A stretch of 64,000 nucleotides of DNA, from the NCBI RefSeq assembly GCF_030344915.1, contig NZ_CP128233.1:744001-808000 (forward strand), in the 5' to 3' direction. A program made the position numbers and the translations under genes. This stretch comes from Neopusillimonas aromaticivorans (lineage in GTDB: Bacteria; Pseudomonadota; Gammaproteobacteria; Burkholderiales; Burkholderiaceae_B). Positions 58,278 to 64,000 of the stretch are shown piece after piece; position 1 is the stretch's first letter, and every line of letters starts with the position of its first letter. The notes under the pieces were generated by a model, which worked only from the letters and a program-made list of their open reading frames with translations, was not told the origin of the DNA and searched no databases.

Positions 58278-59024
58278 TTGCGCGTCCCCCACTCAAGCCA
58301 CTTCAAACTGCTCCAGTCGCACGACCTAGACGAAACACGAGCCTTGGTCGCCGGTGTATTCAACGACCATAAACTCGGTTACTCAACCGTGGGCAAAACA
58401 CTGGATTACTGCCATCAGTACACCTCGGCAGGTGCGCTGGAGCGCTACGCGATGCACTTGGCCGGCCGGGACAAAACCTCGCCGGTTCACTTCGAAAACG
58501 CGATAGACACATCCATGGGCGGCGGGCTGGCGCTCAAACTGGCTGCGGGGCAAATTTTCAGGAACGTGTGCAAACAACCCGATCTTTTCACACTGCCCAT
58601 GATCTGGAGCCAGTTTGAACAGATGGTGTTCATGAATCTGCTGACACTGCAGCCTCATGCCTTTGGTCTGGCCAACCACCCTGCCCACAAGGCGGTTCTG
58701 CCTAAAACCGTAAAGCAGGCACAAGATTACATGCGAGCCAATCTGGCCGACCCCATCACACTGGAAACACTGGCGCAAATCACGGGCACCAGTGTCCGAT
58801 CATTGCATGAAGGGTTTCGCAAACACCACGGCGAAAGCCCCATGCGTTACCTCAGAAACCTGCGCATGGATCAGGTGCGTACCGATTTGCTTGATCCGGA
58901 CAACCCCAGAAGCATTACGGAAATCGCACACCACTGGGGTTTTCTGGAACTGGGACGCTTTGCCCACCATTACCGTGAACGGTATGGTGAACTGCCCAGC
59001 GAAACACGCAAGCGTGTGGGTTAG
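58278..59024 (+). CDS. AraC-family regulator with shortened sensor domain
   Basis: 248 residues from a TTG with GGAG eight bases upstream; no ATG fits. The N-terminal part resembles the AraC_binding_2 (FeaR-like) domain but is much shorter than the usual ~320-residue proteins, with about 60 residues apparently missing between TSAGAL and ERYAM. The C-terminal two-HTH domain is intact: ITLETLAQITGTSVRSLHEGFRKHHGESPMRYLRNLRMDQVR in two parts and ITEIAHHWGFLELGRFAHHYRERYG. It probably controls the StyA-like gene next to it. Confidence 0.8.
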   Translation: MRVPHSSHFKLLQSHDLDETRALVAGVFNDHKLGYSTVGKTLDYCHQYTSAGALERYAMHLAGRDKTSPVHFENAIDTSMGGGLALKLAAGQIFRNVCKQPDLFTLPMIWSQFEQMVFMNLLTLQPHAFGLANHPAHKAVLPKTVKQAQDYMRANLADPITLETLAQITGTSVRSLHEGFRKHHGESPMRYLRNLRMDQVRTDLLDPDNPRSITEIAHHWGFLELGRFAHHYRERYGELPSETRKRVG

Positions 59025-59106
59025 AACACACCGCAGATCGAGAAACCCTTGACGCCAGCCAGGCATAACCCCGGCCACGCTCTCTCACACACTTACACTT
59101 GGCGCA

Positions 59107-59229
59107 TCAAACGGCAACAGTCTTGACGTTGGCAAACACGAACCACAGCATCGCGCTGCCAACCTTCTCGATGATGACCGAGCCACTGCCCAGCACCACA
59201 ACATACGCAGCGTAGCTTGCCCCCGCGTT
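59107..59229 (-). pseudogene. Possible C-terminal remnant of a membrane protein gene
   Basis: The minus strand reads ASYAAYVVVLGSGSVIIEKV, then GSAMLWFVFANVKTVAV and a stop, a hydrophobic tail with no start in reach. It looks like the end of a transporter or channel gene cut by rearrangement. No family recognised. Confidence 0.25.
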
Positions 59230-59685
59230 TCAACTGCGCCTCGACCAGGCCATCATCAACTGATCCAGCGCATTGCCAAACGCGCGTCGATCCGACTGGC
59301 TGAGCGTTGACGGCCCGCCCGTATCGACGCCAACACTACGCAACTCGTCCATCATGTCACGCAGGGCAAGTCGCTCACCAATCGTGTCAATGGTGTAGCG
59401 TTCACCTCGCGGGTTCAACACCAGGGTTCCTTTAGCCAGAACAAGGCTGGCCAAAGGAATGTCTCCGGTGATCACAAGATCACCGGAGACTGCATGTTGA
59501 ACAATGTAATCGTCTGCCACGTCGAAACCACGCGGCACCTGAACAGCACGAATCAAAGGCGACGGCGGGGTACGCAACATCTGGTTGGCCACCAGGGTCA
59601 ATGGCCGCTGCCAACGCTGTGCCGCACGGTACAAGATTTCCTTGATGACCACCGGACAGGCGTCAGCGTCAACCCATATTTGCAT
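59230..59685 (-). CDS. yaiI: YaiI/YqxD-family (DUF188) PIN-like protein
   Basis: 151 residues. MQIWVDADACPVVIKEILYRAA with the acidic DADACP motif, the PRGFDVADDYIVQHAVSGDLVITGDIPLA acidic cluster (in two parts) and a C-terminal FGNALDQLM helix are those of the conserved YaiI family, related to PIN nucleases. Role unknown. Confidence 0.88.
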   Translation of the reverse strand: MQIWVDADACPVVIKEILYRAAQRWQRPLTLVANQMLRTPPSPLIRAVQVPRGFDVADDYIVQHAVSGDLVITGDIPLASLVLAKGTLVLNPRGERYTIDTIGERLALRDMMDELRSVGVDTGGPSTLSQSDRRAFGNALDQLMMAWSRRS

Positions 59686-59688
59686 CGG

Positions 59689-59913
59689 TTAGCCTTTCAG
59701 CGCATTGGCCAACAAGGTGTTGATCAGCTCGTTGACCGGCACACCGTCAGCTTCTGCCTTTTCACGCAACGCCGTGATGATGGACTGCTGCAACTTGACG
59801 GGAAACGACACCAGGCCGGCAGCCTGATCGAGACGCCGTTGTTCGCGCCGGTCAGGACCGGCAGCCGCACCGGCAAAACGCCCAGGAGGCAGGCTGGCAT
59901 TAAGCTTGCCCAT
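59689..59913 (-). CDS. Small conserved hypothetical protein
   Basis: 74 residues from ATG 59913: a Gly/Ala/Arg-rich N-terminus and a helical end VSFPVKLQQSIITALREKAE...VPVNELINTLLANALKG that resembles a ribbon-helix-helix fold. An in-frame extension to 60039 overlaps arfB, so the short start is preferred. No function known. Confidence 0.55.
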   Translation of the reverse strand: MGKLNASLPPGRFAGAAAGPDRREQRRLDQAAGLVSFPVKLQQSIITALREKAEADGVPVNELINTLLANALKG

Positions 59914-60022
59914 GATTTTCAGGGCTTTGTTTTTTTCGAGATCAGTTTTTTCATGAAGAGTCCGTGTGGTGCGGCGTATCAACGACAAGCCAGCAGCAGG
60001 CATTCTAGTTGAAACCAGGGGA

Positions 60023-60445
60023 CTACCCATCACCGGCACGCAATCGCCCCCGCAGTTGCTTCACCTGCCCGCGAACGGATTTTCCTTCCAGCCGGCGACG
60101 TTTCGAACCCAACGTGGGTTGAGTGGCCTTGCGTACCTTGAGCGGTGTCGATACGCTGTCGACCAGGGCCTGCAAGCGCGCAATCGCGTCCAACTTGTTT
60201 TGCTCCTGGCTACGACTGCCTTGCGCCTTGATCACCACTACCCCGTCCCCGGTGATGCGCTGATCCCGCAGGGCAAGCAGGCGCTGTTTGATGTCATCGG
60301 GCAAGGATGAGCCTGGAATCGAAAACCGCAGGTGGATAACACTTGAAACCTTATTGACATTCTGACCACCCGCACCCTGCGCGCGGACAGCGCTGAAAAT
60401 CATTTCGTCTTTTAAAACAGCACATCGGGAAAGCATCAGGGGCAC
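60023..60445 (-). CDS. arfB: Alternative ribosome-rescue factor / peptidyl-tRNA hydrolase ArfB
   Basis: 140 residues. GGQ motif at residues 26-28 (RAQGAGGQNVNKVSS) and a basic tail (KRRRLEGKSVRGQVKQLRGRL) that sits in the mRNA channel. ArfB hydrolyses peptidyl-tRNA on stalled ribosomes. Full family length. Confidence 0.92.
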   Translation of the reverse strand: MPLMLSRCAVLKDEMIFSAVRAQGAGGQNVNKVSSVIHLRFSIPGSSLPDDIKQRLLALRDQRITGDGVVVIKAQGSRSQEQNKLDAIARLQALVDSVSTPLKVRKATQPTLGSKRRRLEGKSVRGQVKQLRGRLRAGDG

Positions 60446-60530
60446 CGGAAGAATTTGAACTTGTCTGGATTAAACCGCTGCACCGCAGAAGGATAATATC
60501 CGCTGTACAACAAGGCTAATCATTAACATT

Positions 60531-61262
60531 ATGGTAAATATCCTGGAATTCGAAGGCATGCGCGTCATGCATTTCGGCACAACCGCCGTGCAAGGCGTGA
60601 TGCGCATCGAGCAGCCCAATATGATCGAGCTGGAATACGTTCAGCAAATGATGATGTGGCTGTTGTTTCGCGACAAAGCCGAGCACATTGTTCAGCTTGG
60701 CCTGGGCGCAGCGGCACTGACAAAATTTTGCTACCACTACCTTGCACCTGCAAGAGTTACTGCGGTCGAGCTTGACCCAAACGTTATTGATGCCTGCCGA
60801 AACCACTTCGCGTTGCCCGGCGACGACGAACGGCTGCAGGTTCTGAACATGGATGCGGCAGATTACATCACAGACTTTTCCCGACGCCGTTCAATCGATA
60901 TTTTGCAGGTTGATTTATACGATGCAAAAGCGCACGGCCCGGCACTCAGCTCTGACGCCTTCTATGCCGCCTGCGCAAACAGCCTGTCACGCAGCGGCAT
61001 CATGACAATAAACCTGTATTGCGACTGGCCGGAACATCTTTCGCACATCCAGATGATCGAAAAAGCCTTCCCTGCCGTCGCCTGGCTACCCGAAGTCCAC
61101 GATGGCAATATCGTGGCCATTGCCTTTAAAGAACCCCCGTCAATCGATTTCGACGATCTTTACGAACGCGCAGGGCATATATCAACCACATCAGGCCTTC
61201 CCGCCGAAAGCTGGGTGACGGGGCTATACAGCTGGATGAGCGGGGACAACGAGAAGCCATAA
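60531..61262 (+). CDS. Spermidine synthase-like methyltransferase-fold protein
   Basis: 243 residues. Rossmann core with VQLGLGAAALTKFCYHYL, VTAVELDPNVIDACRNHF and DILQVDLYDAKAHGPALSS, resembling SpeE/PMT-like proteins without the N-terminal beta domain. The usual catalytic DSTDP-type segment is replaced by DLYDAKAHGP, so true polyamine synthase activity is doubtful. No neighbouring speD. Confidence 0.75.
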   Translation: MVNILEFEGMRVMHFGTTAVQGVMRIEQPNMIELEYVQQMMMWLLFRDKAEHIVQLGLGAAALTKFCYHYLAPARVTAVELDPNVIDACRNHFALPGDDERLQVLNMDAADYITDFSRRRSIDILQVDLYDAKAHGPALSSDAFYAACANSLSRSGIMTINLYCDWPEHLSHIQMIEKAFPAVAWLPEVHDGNIVAIAFKEPPSIDFDDLYERAGHISTTSGLPAESWVTGLYSWMSGDNEKP

Positions 61263-61437
61263 CGAGCATCCGGGATGCTTGAGCGCCGAGCCCTGAGCCC
61301 TGAGCCCTCGATATGGTCTAACATCTGTAAAGCGATGCGCTTGGGTCAAGCGGGAACTGCTTCTGTTTTTACATTCGCGCATACCCGCCCCCAACGCATA
61401 CTCAAGCCTTCCACATGTTTACGTCAGTGAAATTCCA

Positions 61438-62348
61438 ATGCAACACACCATAACGCCACCCCGCCTTGCCATCGCCCTCGAATGGTACCTCAACCCCGAC
61501 CATTTGCCCCTGATTCACGCGCAGGAACAAGCTCGTGCCGACGGAGCACTTACCATTGAACTGATCGCCCCCGATGACCACTATGACGGTTTTGAAGCGT
61601 TGGCCAAAGGTGAGGTACACGCCGTGGTAAATGAACCCCTGCACTTGCTGGAGAAGCACGGCGAGTCCATTGCCCTGCAATCTCTGGGGACCTTCTTCCA
61701 CACTGATGGCGGTGTACTGATCACGCACGACGCCCAAGCCCGACTCAAATCAGGCGGGTCTATCCGCGTGGCTTCACCCGTATCAAACCCAGTGACCGAC
61801 AACCTGTGCCGCAACATTTTGACCGGCTGGATGCACAAACAAAATGTCGACATCAGGCCCGAACAAATCACCGTTTACGAAGCCGGATTTGATCACGTTG
61901 AAAACCTGCGTAACGGTGCCGATGCGGCATGGCTGGCTTTTGCAAACATCGAAGGGGTACACGCCCATCATTTGGGGCTACCCGTTGACATGTGCCGCAC
62001 CTCGGATGGCGATGTGCCCGGTTTTTCAGCACTGGAACTGATCGCCAATCGGGAGGCCGACACCGCAGTCAGACAAGCTCTGAAAACACTGGTAGCGTAT
62101 CTGAATGCTGCGGTACCAGCGCTTCAGGCCGACCCCAAGCCGCACTGAAGCTGTGGTGCCGCGCCGGCAACGCCGAGCCCACGCCCTTGACGGTAGCCAT
62201 GGTCAACGACACCTTGACACGTTTTGTGTCACCGGTACGCCCGGATGCGGAACGCTGGCGTCCGGTTTGGACCTACATGCGCGCACAAGGCTCTGATGTC
62301 GTGGATGCTGCGATATTCGAACGCATTTTTGAAGTGGCCCACGGGTAA
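61438..62348 (+). CDS. NMT1/THI5-like substrate-binding protein (one frame slip)
   Basis: About 303 residues. LAIALEWYLNPDHLPLIHAQEQ, IELIAPDDHYDGFEALAKGEVHAVVNEP and a domain with SIRVASPVSNPVTDNLCRNIL fit the THI5/NMT1-like family that binds pyrimidines or thiamine precursors. There is no signal peptide, and no ABC permease or ATPase gene follows. A slip near 62139 (C4 for C5) separates the end AALKLWCRAGNAEPTPLT. Confidence 0.78.
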
Positions 62349-62447
62349 CGCATGAATCGCCCACGTTTACCAGTAACGACCCGGTAAACGTGGCCTGAAA
62401 CCGCTACGACACAAGGACCTGTGCAGCGGCAGAAAAGACGTCAAACG

Positions 62448-62834
62448 TCAGTCAAGCAAATCAGCGGGTACATTACCGCCATTGGCAGCCACACGTGCCA
62501 AGACCGCTTTATGCAGCCACATATTCATTTGGGCCGAGTCAGCCATCAGGTTTGCAGGACAGCCTAATTCGGTAGCCAGTTCCTTGCGGGCAGCCAGACT
62601 GCTGTCGATGTCCAGCAACTTAAGCAAGTCGACGATTGACGTCTTCCAATTCAGCTTCTGGGGATTGGCTGCGGCGCGCTGTTCAAGCTGGGCAACCACG
62701 TCAACAACAGTAACCGGCTGAGCCGCTGGTGCTGCTGCGCTTTCTGCCGGCGCTGTTGCGGTATCTGCAGCGGTTGCCGCCTGAGCCTCTTTACCAAAAC
62801 CCAGTTTTTCAAGAATTGTGCTGAAAAAACCCAT
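62448..62834 (-). CDS. DUF3597-family protein
   Basis: 128 residues from ATG 62834. N-terminal GFFSTILEKLGFGK, an Ala-rich flexible linker, then the conserved VDVVAQLEQRAAANPQKLNWKTS and VDLLKLLDIDSSLAARKELATELG of DUF3597. The domain resembles bacterial LysM-adjacent modules; role unknown. Confidence 0.85.
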   Translation of the reverse strand: MGFFSTILEKLGFGKEAQAATAADTATAPAESAAAPAAQPVTVVDVVAQLEQRAAANPQKLNWKTSIVDLLKLLDIDSSLAARKELATELGCPANLMADSAQMNMWLHKAVLARVAANGGNVPADLLD

Positions 62835-62932
62835 GATACTCTCCGTATTTAAAACGCTAGATTGATAACACCTTGATTGGGATACCCGTGTCATTTTGGC
62901 GACTTTACCAAACGATGATCCGACAGGCCCGA

Positions 62933-63570
62933 CTATACCTCTTTAGAGCAGACGCCAGCTTCAAATATGATCATGCCGGGAAAATGCCTGACTTGGCTGC
63001 GAAACAGAACGCCCCCATCCTTCCATCGACGCACGACCCGCTGGAAAATCAGTGCATTGGGAATCTGCAACAAGGCCCCGTGATTCTCGGGGGTGGCATC
63101 GCGCAAGGTGACATACAACAAGCCGATATCAACCACCTCGCCTTTGGCACCGGGCTTTTCGGCCGTGTCCAGAATTTCGACATGATCACCCACCCGGAAC
63201 GGGCGGGCCGTGAAAATAAGGATGGCGCAAAAAATATTCGACAGGACGCTCCAGGCGGCAAAAATGCCACGGCGGCAACCGCTGCGAAACCGGTAAATGC
63301 GGTCCACAGTACCGTGGCCGATACCCCGAGACGGCCCAGTACCAGCAATGCCGCCGTAATGATGATCACCCAACGGGCAATGGCCACGGTGGGCAACACC
63401 AGATGCCGAGGCAGATCGTACATGGCACTGACACGGTACAAAATTCGTTTCAGGCCACGCTGCAACACCCAGGCAACCACCACTATTGTCAGTACCTGTG
63501 CCGCCAGAAAGGCTGAATCAAGCCATTCGTGGGTCCACGCAGGAAAATAAGCCATCAGGGAAGCGGGCAC
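62933..63570 (-). CDS. MscS-family mechanosensitive channel (one frame slip)
   Basis: About 212 residues from GTG 63570. Three membrane segments (AAQVLTIVVVAWVLQ, VAIARWVIIITAALLVLG, FAAVAAVAFFAAWSVLSNI, the pore helix) and the cytoplasmic beta domain FRVGDHVEILDTAEKPGAKG, VVDIGLLYVTLRDATP and IPNALIFQRVVRR. The slip near 63255 (T5 for T6) divides the gene. Releases osmolytes on hypo-osmotic shock. Short member lacking N-terminal extras. Confidence 0.85.
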
Positions 63571-63683
63571 AACGAAACTCCGTTAACGATTGCAGCGGTT
63601 TATATAACCACCAGACGGGCTATTGTAGCCAGCGGGAGTACCGTGTCGAACTGACAACAGCGCCAGCACACCAGCGCCAGGTG

Positions 63684-64000
63684 TCAGTGGCAAAGCCGGA
63701 CAGCCGGATCTTGTCTGAAATACTGCGACAGCAGGCCATACCATTCGGGATAGCACCGCATCAGCGTCAAGGGCGCAACAAAAAGACTTCTGCACTGACC
63801 GCGAAGAACTCCGCCAGATCCGTCGCAGCATACGGGTCAAGGGGAAGATGACCCAACCAGGGTTGAGCCTCGTCTGACTCAGGGTCAATATCAGGAGGAA
63901 TCGCTGCTTCAGCGACCATTACCGCTTGTTCAAACTCAGTAAAGGTTGCGTGTAAAACCTCAACCCAATGGTCGGAAGATATATCAGGATGGGCTGCCAA
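63684..64000 (-). CDS. mtfA: MtfA-family zinc peptidase, C-terminal part (partial at window edge)
   Basis: Last ~105 residues. DPYAATDLAEFFAVSAEVFF (the Glu-bearing AEFFAV motif of MtfA/M90 peptidases), followed after a T-run slip near 63787 by VAPLTLMRCYPEWYGLLSQYFRQDP and a stop at 63684. MtfA interacts with the Mlc regulator in enterobacteria. The zinc HExxH motif lies beyond the window. Confidence 0.8.

Overview
The window looks like a betaproteobacterial chromosome (Burkholderiales, probably Alcaligenaceae-like). This rests on recognisable core proteins and on the neighbourhood ffh / YpjD-like / PP0621-like / ampD / htpG; no search was run. One property colours the whole annotation: many highly conserved genes (metG, gabD, trmB, ffh, htpG, hsdM, hsdR and others) are broken by single-base frame slips. 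In nearly every case checked, adding one base to a homopolymer run restores the family sequence. Most of these breaks are therefore probably base-calling errors, and I annotate those genes as single CDSs.

Region 1 (1-12.6 kb) is core: metG end, a CDF metal exporter, gabD, trmB, thiS, ffh, ypjD, a PP0621-like protein, ampD and htpG with a good sigma-32 promoter. Between gabD and trmB a tRNA-Gly(CCC) gene is split by a 2.94-kb group II intron (3210-6149). The intron encodes a reverse transcriptase/maturase/HNH protein and also carries, in the loop between its domains I-III and that protein, a second, complete tRNA-Gly(CCC). An element that interrupts a tRNA gene and brings its own substitute is the most striking feature here.

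Region 2 (12.6-23.85 kb) is an 11.2-kb island inserted in the 3' half of tRNA-Leu(CAA), bounded by a perfect 54-bp direct repeat. It holds a tyrosine integrase, four 21-22 bp-spaced iterons, a TrfA-like replication initiator cut at both ends by an IS21-type and an IS3-type element, an IS1380-type element nested in the IS3, a truncated IS5-type element, a fic gene tail, a relB/dinJ relic and a zeta-type toxin/antitoxin pair. It reads as a plasmid-like integrated element with a destroyed replication module.

Region 3 (24-45.5 kb) is a defence and mobile-element region: a ParA-like ATPase coupled to an AlbA/Schlafen-type ATPase, a type I restriction-modification locus whose hsdS is split by two ISs, a second AlbA-type gene inserted between hsdR and a YgjP-like metallopeptidase with duplication of the hsdR tail, a HEPN-like protein, a small tyrosine recombinase split by an IS4-type element, an IS5-type copy, an intact Fic protein, an Abi_2-like fragment and hipBA. 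A diverged ~150-bp segment from the island's right end recurs at the hipA end.

Region 4 (45.7-64 kb) has an AI-2E-type membrane protein, a sensor kinase/response regulator pair followed by a complete RND tripartite efflux operon, a secreted carboxylesterase, a StyA-like flavin monooxygenase with an AraC-type regulator and two long inverted repeats, and then ordinary genes: YaiI, ArfB, a spermidine-synthase-like protein, a THI5-like binding protein, DUF3597, MscS and the end of an MtfA-like peptidase.
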